This document shows positions 39,901 through 48,220 of a stretch of 64,000 bases of DNA, piece after piece. Location of the stretch: NCBI GenBank assembly GCA_963669155.1, contig OZ022588.1, forward strand, positions 2,380,066-2,444,065. The letters run 5' to 3'. Under the pieces are notes generated by a model. It searched no databases. It was given only the letters and a program-made list of their open reading frames with translations, and was not told the origin of the DNA. How positions within the stretch are numbered: the first letter of the stretch is position 1; each line of letters opens with the position of its first letter. Made by a program: the position numbers and the translations under genes. The DNA comes from Arbacia lixula (Eukaryota; Echinodermata; Echinoidea; Arbacioida; Arbaciidae).

Positions 39901-42900
39901 ATTCAGTGGCATGGATTGTTTTGGACCTTGGTTAATCCGAGAAGGCAGGAAGGAATTGAAGCGATACGGCTTGGTGTTTACATGTATGTCATGCCGGGCT
40001 GTTCATATCGAGACTCTGCACTCGTTATCGACCGACTCCTTCATCAATGCCCTCCGTCGGTTCCTCTCGATCAGAGGCCCAGTGCGTCAGCTGAGATCTG
40101 ATCAGGGGACAAACTTTGTTGGTGCCAAGGCGGAGTTCACAAGGTTGATGAAAACTGATCATGACAGCGTTAGAGACTATCTGATGAAGGAAAACTGCGA
40201 CTACATTACCTTCAACTTCAACGTGCCAACCGCAAGTCACATGGGTGGCTCGTGGGAGCGACAGATTGGGACGATCCGTCGGGTGCTGGATGGACTGATG
40301 CATCATGCTGGCCCTCAGCTCGACGACGAGTCGCTCCGAACTCTTATGTGCGAGACTGCAGCAATCGTCAACAGCCGCCCTCTGACGATAGAGAATGTCA
40401 ACGACCCAACTCATCCTGTACCACTTACTCCCAACCATCTGTTAACAACGAAGACCAGCATCCTGTTGCCCCCTCCTGGAAACTTTGTCAAAGAAGACCT
40501 GTATTCGAGAAAAAGATGGCGGAGGGTGCAACACCTGGTCAACGAGTTCTGGAACCGCTGGAAGAAGGAGTTCCTCCAAAATCTCCAGTCCCGTCAGAAA
40601 TGGACCCATCCTCAACGCGAAGCGAAGGTTGGTGACGTTGTTATGCTAAAGGATGACAACACCCCGCGATGCCAGTGGACACTCGCGAGAATCAAGGAGA
40701 CGTTTCCCTCGAGCGACGGACTGGTACGGAAGGTAAAGGTCGCGATTTCGGACGCTAAACTAAATGACGACGGAACGCGTACACGACCATCGCAAATCCT
40801 CGAAAGACCTGTACACAAGCTCGTCACGCTCCTACCCGTAGAAGAACAGTGCACAGTTGTGAAGACCTAGGGAATTCCCCACCAGAGGAGCCACGTAATC
40901 CTTTAATAACCCCTTATAGGATAATTTGACCTGGGTTATTTGGTCCCTGCGTGTCCTTTCTGCCCAAATAGGTATAGTGGACTCTTCTAAATTGGATATA
41001 GGCATATTAGCTCCAATAGGACTCAAAGTTCACCATTCCCGTAACTTGCGTTAAAGAACGACGGAACGATGCGGAAATCATTACTTTGACGGAAATTCAT
41101 TATCTTGTTTTAACGCGAATTCTAAGACATGCTATACAATCCTAGTTCTCCAATTTAGTATGTTGAAAAATTGTGAATTTGAAAGCTGTGAGAGACATTA
41201 ATTCATGTGCTGGATCCGGAAAGAACAATATTCACAAACTTCTATTATTATGATACTACAAAACTTCTGAGAAATAATTATTGTCATTCAAATCAACCTA
41301 GCGGACTTGGACAATATTATGGAACTTCCAGCATTGGTAGTCAATGCGTTTTGAACTTTCTTCAAGGGTTGAACATTGAACATTGAAAAATCCCTTTTGT
41401 AAAAGAATTGAAGAACTTTAGCCGAATTGACTTGATTTATGATCAGAAGTTGATAATTCAAGTGGATTAATATGAAAGGAAAATGTTGTAATTCATTGAA
41501 GCATTCTCCACTGATAGATATATGGGTTAATATTTGTCATTTGTTTCAGGGATAAATCAATATTTGGGGAAAAAATCCTTTTTTTTTTTTTGTTTTTTGG
41601 AGAAATTGGCTTTTTAAATCCAAGTCAAACATTGGAATTGGAATACTGGTCAAAGGGTAATGACCTGCTCAGTGAAGAATTCTTCATTTATGAAAATTTG
41701 TATCTTTGTTGTGAAGAAATGCTTGTTACAGTATTGTTGATCAGGTAAATTTAGAGGTGTATGAAGCGCCAAAATTGCGTTTATCTGGATCAAGTTAAAG
41801 AAAACATCTTTATTTTGAACACAAGTCTGTTCTTCTCTGCGAAACATGCAATTTGTTTGTTTGACCAAAAACAATCAAATTTAGATTGATTGAGAACCAT
41901 TAGGTGATACACCTCTCGATTTTCCTTCGTCTCGAGTCACATTAGTAAATTTGTGAAATTTAAAGGAGCCATGTGGTGAAAATGGTTTGAAATTGTCAAA
42001 ATCCTAGTGATAATTTGTAATTTCTGCCTATTTGTCAGTTTTGAGGCAAAAGTAGCTTCTGACCATGTAATTTCAGCTTATTTGTCAGTTTTGATGCAAG
42101 ACTAGCTTCTGGTAATTTAAGTTACTTATTTGCAAGTCTGGAGCAAAAACTAGCTCTATAGCCAGACTTTCTCCTGTCCCAGAATCTACCAATAGAGGGA
42201 TAATCTTACTTGCTTACTGTAGTCCCAGACATGTGTTTAGATGTGTGTGTTAAATGTATATGCACTCATAGGTTAATGTGTACATGACAGTGCACTTTCT
42301 CTTCACTGTAACCATGGACCTTCAAACTGTACAGTCAACCTTTAGCAGCCTGTGCTGATGGGACTTCAACTGTTTCTATCTTTGCAATCCTTTGCAATAT
42401 CGACTTTACTTCTAAAGATTTTAAGAAGGCATAGAGGTCAGTATAAGATTGTTTAATGATTTCTATGATTTAGTGGTAATAATGATAAAAAATAAGGATT
42501 TATTTTAGAAGGATTTGATACTTTGTGTTTGCATTGGAATTACACATGTGTACTTGTCAAGGTTACAAACAATGATATAGTAATGCTTCCAATCATTAAT
42601 AACATATAAAAGTGAGAATATGGATAATGTTGGAATGATTGTTGTGTTAATTATTGATTGCATATACATGTATTTTATCTCATTTGGAGTGATATATGAT
42701 GTACTCTGGTCATAGGCTTAACTGTTAGAGATTGTACCCTACTTTGTGTTTACACAAGTTGCTCATTGATGGAAAGTTGTCATACATGTTTGTTCAACTT
42801 AATATCGTTGATTATTGTTTAGTTAACTAATTATAAGCAGTTGTTAGCTTGTCAAAGGACATTTAATTTATACAATGTTCCTCTCTTTTCCCTTTGCTTC

Positions 42901-45900
42901 TACAGTTTTTACGACTTACGACTTACTGAAGACTTATTTCGACTTACTAAAGATTTACTACGGCTTACTTCGATTTACATCGACTTTGTTTGGATATCGA
43001 GTCAATGCCATACTGTAAAGAATTCGAAATCAAGAGGATAAGCCTGTAAAACCTATGTTTCTAGCGACAGTGAATAAAGATAGAAACAATATTCTCAACG
43101 AGATGTCTCATTGACTCATTGCTGTGACAAATATCATACTTTATAATATTTGTCATAAATCATTATCATCATGCACGTATTATTATCATTGCAATCATCA
43201 ACATTATCATTTATAATATCAAAAAACTTTTTTGTAATCACAATAAAAGGAGATGTAAAAAAATCAAGAAATAACAACTTTGAGATTTACACAGGAACTA
43301 CAAATATTCCATTTTTTGCAAGTCCAGAAAAGTTGTAAATAAGAAAAAGATTCACATATTCGGGTTTTGTTGTTGCAGTTATCCAATGAGGCATGTTCTT
43401 TTGATGACGAGTTACTGTCTAATACTTCACATAGTCGAGTTAACAAACCTCATATCTAATTCAAATCAAGACTTTGTGGCAGTCCAGAATAGATCCCACC
43501 TCTATAAATTGGCATGTTCAAGTGCCAATTAAGAATGAACATAAAGAAGTATTGAAAAATGTGGCTCTTTCCGTATTTGTTTCCATGTTGTCGTGTCTTG
43601 ACCCGTGAACTAGAAATAGCTTGCGTGGTTAAGTCGCTGCCCGGTAAGCAGGAAATTGCAGGTTCAATTCCTGTCTGGTTCCGAGATTTTTGTCTGACTT
43701 GTTTTTCGTTCATTTACAGGATGGAGCTCGCTATCCTTAATTTCTGGGTGTATGCCTAAAATTTCTTTGTAAATTGAAATTACCCCAGAAAGCCTTTCCA
43801 CTAAAATCAAGTATTGAAACTGCCTTCATTCACTTTTTTGTGCAAAATGCCAATAAAGAAAAAACATAAACTAAGGTATGGACTGAAACTGTCTTGATTT
43901 ACTTTTGTGCAAAATGGCAATTAAGGAAGAACATAAACTAAGGATTGAAACTTTCTTGATTCACTTTTGTGCATAATGTAACTAAGTCTTCTCAACCCTG
44001 CCATTCTTCTATTCCCTCAGTCAGACAACTCATGCCGGGGGGGGGGGGGGGGGGGGGGGGGAGGGGGGACTCCTATGAAAGGGCATTAAAGTGTCTCTAA
44101 CAAACTCCTATCAATACAGGAGCCCAGAGGCTTTAGTACATTTTTGTATGTGTGTTGGCAGTAAATAGAGTCCCCTCAACAATCACTGCCCCTCACTCTT
44201 TCGTTATTTGCTCACTGGCTTCCCATAATGGTCCCTTTCTCACACTTTTTGAAAGAAGCAGGAGGGGATAGTTTGTTTCTAGCACCTCTAAGGAATTGCA
44301 AAGGAGATTACTCGCCAAGCTGTAAGTGCCTGTAGCACCTAAGTTGTGTGATGAATTGAGTGCAAGAAATATATGCACAAAGCTGATAATGCACATCAGC
44401 CTAAATTCCTTTAACTAAATGACTGTTAGTGCAAATACAGTATAACAAATCTACACCCTTCAAGAAGAAATCATTATCAGACAGCTGGACTTCATAGATA
44501 TCGGGCCTTTCGATACATGTGATAATATGGTCTTAAATCTTTACGTTTTCAAGTGGTAGAGGATTATGTTATTCTAATTTCAACCAAGGGTATTCTCTCT
44601 TGTCATTTGCTATAGATCACGAACATTGTTGAATTCCACCACTGCTGATGGGACTGACATAAAAAGACAATCTTATTTAAGTGGCATTGCGTTAGGAGCT
44701 GGCATAATCCAGTGTGTATGATAGAAGAGAGGTGTACAAAGCAGATTTTGTGCTGTACATGTAGGCCTGTCAAGATCTTTATAATGCATAGCTGGAACTG
44801 CAATTTGATGACTTCTCATATTTTCATTTTAAGGATTGTCATAATTGTATCGCTTGCTTAGAACATGCATGGATATGAAGAGGAGCAAATGCGTGTCTCA
44901 ATTATCTTCACCAGAAACACACTTAGGCATAGCCAGGCTGAAGATCAAGGGATAATTTTAGAGGAAGGGGGGGGGGGGGGGAAAGGGTCATGACAAAAAT
45001 TGTGAGGACTACCAAACTCACTGAGATGGTATATGTGTGTGTGACAGGAATTCCTCCCACACAAGCATGCATGTTCATTACCAGCCCTACAATGAAAAAG
45101 AAATGTGTGTGTGTGTGTGTGGGGGGGGGGGGGGGGTTGAAACGTGGTTTCATTCTAATCCCCTCATTTTTGTGGTTAATAAATCATCACATTTTCATGT
45201 TTATAATAACATCTCATCAACATGACTTTAACTCTTTTATGAAAATCAACCATCTTAACAAGTGTAAACCCAGTGGCAAAATTTGCAGAGGTAATTCTCT
45301 TCTGATCTTATTGCAAAGACTGCTAATTTCACATTAGATGGATTACTAATAGAAAGATTACTACTAGTAAATTGGAAGGATTACTCAGTATAGGCCACTT
45401 TCAGAAACTTAATAGTATGCAGAATATATTTGTCAACATCAAATGTTTGCTTCCTGTGTCATTCTTAACTCACATCAAAGAAGTAACCTAATGTACATAA
45501 ATCTATAAAATAAAAGAACATATGTACAGCTCAAAGGAATTGGCATGGACAAAGGGAAAGGGAAGGAGCAGCAGTTTTGAACCGCTGTACATTTTGTCCA
45601 GTTCAGCATGAAACATGATGCTTTTTAGGCTAAAGCATCGTGTTTCATGCTGAACTTGACAAAATATACTGCGGTTTAAAACTGCGGCTCCTTCCCTTTC
45701 CCTTTACCAGGCCTCGAAAGTCACCTGTTTTAGGGGCAGGCAACTTTTAGTTTTGGGGGGGCACTTTTTCACTTTTTTCAAGGGCAGCAAGTTAGGTCAG
45801 AGGGGCACCAAGGCAAAAACCGACAATTATGAAAGGGCACCAAGGCAAATCCCTAAAATATGAAAGGGCTCCCAAACCCATACCCCCATTGGTGGCTTAA

Positions 45901-48220
45901 ACATTAAAAAATTTTGTTTTGTTTGTTTTTTCATTTGGCCGTAAGGCCAGGTAAAATTGAGTACATGTTGATCGTCCGGATTTTTTTAAAAAGAGGAGGA
46001 GGGTGTACCATATTATTTGATATTTGATAGTTTTCCCAAGATGGCTGCCGCATGTAAAATAGTATATAATACGATGCACATCAACCAACGTTGCTGTAGT
46101 GTGTATGATTTGCCCCCAAAATATCAATTTTTTCAACAGGTTTCTTTTCGTCTATTTTTAAATATTAAAATGTTGCCTTTATTCTAAATATGAAATTACA
46201 TTTTGTTGATATATTGTCATTTTTGTCTTGATTTTGTAATTAATGTTTTAACATTTATGTAAACACTTTCATTGGAAGCCTTGTTTTTCCTCAAAATACA
46301 CGGAACAGCAACAGAAATTACTCCAGAATCTCAACGAAATTCAAAGATTAGATGGCCACAAAACACGATCTCACTTCACTACAATCATGATAATCAGACT
46401 GCACTGGACTCCAGCGCACTCAGTCGATTGTACCCCTCACCCTGGCCTCGCGCGGGCCGGGGTCGGCCGCACGGAAAACATGCACATAGCGTATGTATAT
46501 ACGGCTTTGAACACAGACGTGTGTTGCTGCCCTCTACGTTGAAGACATTGCGTTTTCGAATAATGGCGGATGGGAAAAAGTCGTTGACTGATCAGAACGA
46601 TGTCAAAACCCCCCCAAATTACCTATCAACATTCCATTCAATCGTGACAAAATGCTATTAATGTGAAAGGTGAGGGTGTATTTATGTTAAATGTGTTTGT
46701 CAAAATATTTTTTGTGCGCCGATTGATCCGATTGAAGTGGATTGTAATGAGTTGTTGGTACAGTGGCTGATGCAAATTTTAACATCGCTACTCAATGCGT
46801 ATTGACTTTCTGTGTAAACTTTTTCATATACAGCTACACAAAGTCTATGGGGAAACGGAATGTCCATTTTCACCTGCTGAAACGGGAAAAGACCATATGG
46901 CCTAATGCCCTTTTTGTCATGTTTCAAATATTTTTTTCGCTTCCTCGAATAAAGCCAGACAATTTATTTTTCTTCAAACGTAAATCGATAAACTCGAAAC
47001 AAAATCATTCGCTCGTATTCATTCACAATCAAGATCAACGAGCCGAAACATCGCACTTGGAAAATAGCCGCAATGGCACATTGCGTGTAATGTAACATCC
47101 TGTATCGAAACTTTCCCCCCGCTGTAAACTTTACCTCGATGTACATACGTTGACACGAAGGGCACAATAATACGAGGGATTGAGTTCAATAAATGGAATG
47201 TCCATTGCATTTGTTTACGAAAACTCTCCCATCGCATTTACCCCCCTGAAGTTGTACTCGGGTACGTAACGTACATAGGCTATTCGGACGAAGGTACGAG
47301 GGAGTGAGTTCGGGTAATAGAATGGCAGCGTGTTTACAAAAAAAAATCCCATTCACTGCGGTGCGAGCATGCACGAGTCGAGTCGGCTGTAATCACGCTG
47401 AACGTTTGAAAATGAACCGACACTGCTCTGATGCGCTGTGAATCGAAGCTGTTATTAGTTTGGTGCGAAAGAATGTTGTTTCCGTACGTTTAGGGGAAAA
47501 GGGCATTACAGCAAACTGAAAAAGGGGACGGCAACAAGTTGCCGTAAGTATCATAATTTTGAGAGGGGCGACGCGGCAAGTAGAGGGGGCATTGCGGCAA
47601 ATTGCCGTTTGCCGGTGGGTAATTCGAGCCCTGCTTTACCCATGCCAATTCCTTTGGGCTGTAGTGTATTACATGTAGGCCTACATGGACTTACCAAATC
47701 CATAGACATGTTGTTGCAGTTTCCTGGGCTTGAAAGCTGTTGAAAGATTTTGGTAGGAAAATGGAAAGATGACGCTCGTTCTCGGCAGCTCTCGTTCGTT
47801 GATATAATCATTGATCCTGGCCTTGGAGTCACAGTTTGCAGCAGAAATCCCAATCGCCTGCCGGACGTGCGGAAGTGTGCTGAAAACGATATGTTGGACC
47901 TTTTTCACCATGGCAACATCAACAATATTTTCCCCCTGCTCATACTCTAATGCTTCCGGTTTTGACGCACTGAAATCTGTCTCCGTGTAGAGGAAACAGC
48001 CATATGCCCCTTCCAGCACCTTGGCGATACTTTTACGGTCGTCAAAGTTTGTTGGCCATAGTTCAACTCCAAGATCGCAGAGCTTTTGCGCCTGTTCTGA
48101 AGAAGACTGCTTCTTCGTTACAACTGCTCGGACGGAGTACTTTGGGTCTTTTAGAAGAGATCGGATTAGGGAGTTTCCTTGGGGCTCGGTTGAGCCAAAT
48201 ACTGCAATGATCTTAGACAT
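30906..48220 (-). CDS. NMRAL1: NmrA-like family protein (NMRAL1-type), complete, 3 exons
   Basis: Exons in transcript order: 48220-47695 (526 nt), 31915-31722 (194 nt), 31094-30906 (189 nt). Phases join (1 then 0) and splice sites are GT-AG, giving 302 aa against about 299 for human NMRAL1. An in-frame TAA at 48230-48232 supports the start. The family has an NAD(P)-binding Rossmann fold and acts as a redox sensor. The N terminus is AVFGSTEPQGNS where human has a GGTGAQGGS-type turn, so the middle Gly of the dinucleotide motif is Glu12. The C terminus (PGIEDLSNMFEFF, TLEEWV) matches NMRAL1 well. The roughly 15.8-kb first intron holds Tc1, BEL, SINE, MITE and hAT-like insertions. The gene symbol is the closest vertebrate relative, not proven orthology. 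Confidence 0.88.
31434..31499. repeat. (TTTA)n tract followed by a G homopolymer
   Basis: About nine TTTA units, a T run, then an uninterrupted run of 16-18 G. It lies in intron 2 (between exons 2 and 3) of the NmrA-like gene. Confidence 0.9.
32013..33674 (+). mobile_element. Tc1-like DNA transposon, structurally complete
   Basis: 1662 bp between TA dinucleotides (32011-32012, 33675-33676). The ends are inverted repeats beginning CACTGTTGGTCATAAAGGTG and continuing for about 30 bases. The element carries one intact transposase. It lies in the first intron of the NmrA-like gene, under 100 bp upstream of exon 2, in the opposite orientation to the gene. Confidence 0.93.
32321..33343 (+). CDS. 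Tc1-family transposase (DD34E)
   Basis: 340 aa from ATG 32321; the open frame extends upstream without an ATG. The N terminus has a paired-type helix-turn-helix (YKQTDIAEVLGISQSAVSKI), then a GRPR motif, then a second DNA-binding region (SRSTVNRRLLQHGY). The catalytic triad is FTDESRF, LQDDNARPH and SPDMNPIEH. The second Asp and the Glu are separated by exactly 34 residues, the Tc1 signature. The frame is unbroken, so the protein may be functional: it would cut and paste the element at TA sites. Confidence 0.93.
   Translation: MPGPTATAIRERVVALRQEGYKQTDIAEVLGISQSAVSKILKRQREAGNVRPRKSPGRPRLTIRRDDRQLLNFSRRNRKLPTSRLRRLWRRYHGINVSRSTVNRRLLQHGYRARRLTKCPRLSVRHRVARLLWAREHRRLHPGHWQHVVFTDESRFILDRKDGRQRVRRLAGENLHDECIHETTQGGGGSVMIWAGIHYGGKKPLVVPDGNVNAAAYRDILEFHCLPYARRVYGHNFRLQDDNARPHRAAAVREFLEAEGVVQLPWPACSPDMNPIEHAWDALGRAINDREVIPQNLQELADALREEWDAMPVDVINKLVDSMPRRLHALVRARGGHTRY
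34063..35220 (+). repeat. 5' LTR of the BEL element
   Basis: 1158 bp, TG...CA, apparently identical to 41972-43129. The ORF seen near 34932 recurs in the other LTR and is not a gene. Confidence 0.95.
35321..40870 (+). CDS. BEL/Pao Gag-Pol polyprotein, intact
   Basis: About 1849 aa from ATG 35321 (the open frame begins earlier at a TTG). Order: charged N terminus; Gag-like DUF1759-type region (LPEPDIFSGDPLLFPGW); zinc knuckles near residues 395-455 (CSFCKGEH, CYGCLKPGHRSKEC, CSSCKGRH); protease (AMLDTQSDSTF, about 510); RT (FDCSASFKG near 826, FYVDDGLKS near 945); RNase H (HHFADASSSGYG near 1124); integrase zinc region near 1461 and DDE residues in GMDCFGPW, RSDQGTNF and GGSWERQ; a DUF5641-type C terminus (WTLARIKETFP). 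No stop or frameshift. As in other BEL elements, Gag and Pol share one frame. Confidence 0.95.
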   Translation: MEGQGNVESAARLEAGARLREPTERGQRYQYDTTKRNLKSSLKAYKRKANQLRTILSGESEEENIKDLRDSAQKLMDEAIGLQEKLEALAAALGEEDNGESALDDAEDEHNELMRQTLCTLVESRSPRSRVNSVRSKAEQAEQADLAAFPVEASPISTIVAQQMRASRLPLPEPDIFSGDPLLFPGWKNSIDLLLEESGVRTSDRFFFLKKYLSGEPLELVKGYAMIASDEAYNQAKAALNHRYGNRFTISNAFRDKLDNWPRISTKDSAGLRRLGDFLRQCEAAMEQIGSLQCLNDERENRKLLSKLPDWMIARWSRKVIDWIDHTGADFPPFRIFSKFVQDEARIACFPATADLHSPSNSRPESKKQESRKHESRKQQNKARGFASSSRSATCSFCKGEHRLDNCKLFLSEDNKLADRKKFVLTNGLCYGCLKPGHRSKECRGRSTCSSCKGRHPTSLHDPDWKPKDDRCKESNSNASHCDDKLLKTSAIVPVWLSHQGSKELLVYAMLDTQSDSTFILDDVRKGLGAAGTPVNLILSTLTKANTKVSSQRVNGLTVRGFNSSNRIKLPPTYSRNVMPANRNHIPTPDLAASFAHLKDIADLIPPLQDCQVGLLIGFDCPRALVPKEIIPSPNDGPFGMKTTLGWSIVGSVGTNEEDNPNVPVGICHKVTVQTVSEDVQLEGQRSKIAFAHKTLVKEEIISVLESDFTERHTDGKPYSQLDTRFMEILDKNVKVHNDGHYETPLPFIEDKPCLPNNRALAFKRIGQLKRKFVQDPEYHKTYTEKMAALVDSGYAEIVPEPKPGDPVWYIPHHGVRQPNKLRVVFDCSASFKGESLNAHLLTGPDLTNALAGVLCRFRLDQIAFSCDVKEMFYQFRVREDHRDFFRFLWWKDGDYSQPLQDMRATVHLFGASSSPGCSNFCLKRLASDKATEFGDDVKNFIHNNFYVDDGLKSVSTPQEAIDLIARTKEMCKEGGLHLHKFISNSKEVLSSIPPEDVVKDAANVDLLQEHLPMQRALGVKWCLESDTFQFRLTLDDKPLTRRGILSTVMSVYDPLGLISPIVLKGKEILQDLCKSSLDWDDPLPDELRTKWEKWRSDLPNLEILKIKRCYMPQDFGKVKLQQLHHFADASSSGYGQCTYLRSINEEGQVHCTLVMGKSRVAPLKPVTIPRLELTAAVVAVNVGVFVEKELAITNIEHFYWTDSQVVLGYINNDSKRFHVFVANRIRQIQQHSSPAQWRHVRSNENPADVASRGSSVAQLLTSDWLTGPSFLWDTELPSPVEHEEFTLQEEDAEVKRSHVHVTQRGSSGLEVSRLEYFSSWLKARRAIAYCHLFLIRLKQRCHGKRAEDSAESTSVKMEMTVDDLKKAEMTILKAVQDEAFHDEMETLKAFREADSITAREKKRGLKRSNRLCSLDAFLDKDQVLRVGGRLKHSTEPFEVKHPVILPQNSHVTALIIQYCHQQVAHQGRGMTVNRIRANGYWIIGCSNAVSKFIRKCVTCRKLRSPTQTQKMADLPKDRVEPATPFEFSGMDCFGPWLIREGRKELKRYGLVFTCMSCRAVHIETLHSLSTDSFINALRRFLSIRGPVRQLRSDQGTNFVGAKAEFTRLMKTDHDSVRDYLMKENCDYITFNFNVPTASHMGGSWERQIGTIRRVLDGLMHHAGPQLDDESLRTLMCETAAIVNSRPLTIENVNDPTHPVPLTPNHLLTTKTSILLPPPGNFVKEDLYSRKRWRRVQHLVNEFWNRWKKEFLQNLQSRQKWTHPQREAKVGDVVMLKDDNTPRCQWTLARIKETFPSSDGLVRKVKVAISDAKLNDDGTRTRPSQILERPVHKLVTLLPVEEQCTVVKT
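40871..41971. other. BEL element 3' untranslated region
   Basis: About 1.1 kb between the Gag-Pol stop and the 3' LTR. No further ORF with recognisable motifs; no envelope-like gene. Confidence 0.7.
41972..43129 (+). repeat. 3' LTR of the BEL element
   Basis: 1158 bp, apparently identical to the 5' LTR, followed by the AATAT target repeat. Confidence 0.95.
43605..43735 (+). mobile_element. tRNA-derived SINE
   Basis: A tRNA-like head with a box-A-like stretch (TAGCTTGCGTGGTTAAGTCG), an anticodon-arm-like CTGC/GCAG stem, and a box-B-like GGTTCAATTCC is followed by an unrelated body ending in CATTTACAGGATGGAG. Spacing fits an RNA polymerase III promoter. Degenerate relatives of the body occur near 1527-1695. 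No acceptor stem is evident, so it is not a functional tRNA gene. Confidence 0.7.
44037..44068. repeat. Long G homopolymer
   Basis: About 25 consecutive G, one A, then six more G. It could form G-quadruplexes and is a likely length-error site in an assembly. Similar G or C runs occur at 31482-31499, 45120-45137, 49879-49892, 50421-50440 and 51407-51423. Confidence 0.9.
45527..47666. mobile_element. Palindromic TA-type MITE, split by a hAT-like insertion
   Basis: This belongs to the same family as 56510-56740 and 60213-60377: ends with CAAAGGAATTGGCAT/ATGCCAATTCCTTTG, GGGAAAGGGAA purine blocks, and a centre with AGCATGAAACATGATGCTTT facing its complement. TA flanks both ends. The MITE occupies 45527-45707 and 47634-47666; the stretch between is a separate element. 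Its right end reaches within about 30 bp of the exon 1 splice donor of the NmrA-like gene. Confidence 0.8.
45708..47633. mobile_element. hAT-like non-autonomous DNA transposon
   Basis: About 1.93 kb with ends CAGGCCTCGAA and TTCGAGCCCTG (inverted repeat with one mismatch). It is flanked by CTTTACC on both sides when the first C is counted as target (45702-45708 and 47634-47640). The end sequence and a 7-8-bp target repeat suggest hAT. GGCAACTTTT/GGCAAATTGCC-type stretches lie near both ends. The ORF at 46272-46661 has no transposase motif, so the copy looks non-autonomous. Confidence 0.7.

Larger units (their letters stand above)
34063..43129 (+). mobile_element. BEL/Pao LTR retrotransposon, complete
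   Basis: A 9067-bp element with 1158-bp LTRs (34063-35220 and 41972-43129; TGTGGTG...GTGACA) in which I saw no difference, flanked by perfect AATAT target repeats. It carries one long Gag-Pol ORF. It lies in the first intron of the NmrA-like gene, opposite to the gene. I could not assign a primer-binding site with confidence. A weak purine stretch (AAAGGAG) precedes the 3' LTR. The LTR contains a tandem CGACTTACT-type repeat and an AATAAA (35164-35169) near its end, the likely poly(A) signal. Confidence 0.95.

Noticed and set aside
43612-43685. tRNA gene
   Set aside because: Box A and B are present but no proper acceptor stem, U33 is replaced, and a SINE body follows; called a SINE instead.
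46272-46661. 129-aa ORF inside the hAT-like element
   Set aside because: No transposase motif, composition like non-coding DNA; the element looks non-autonomous.
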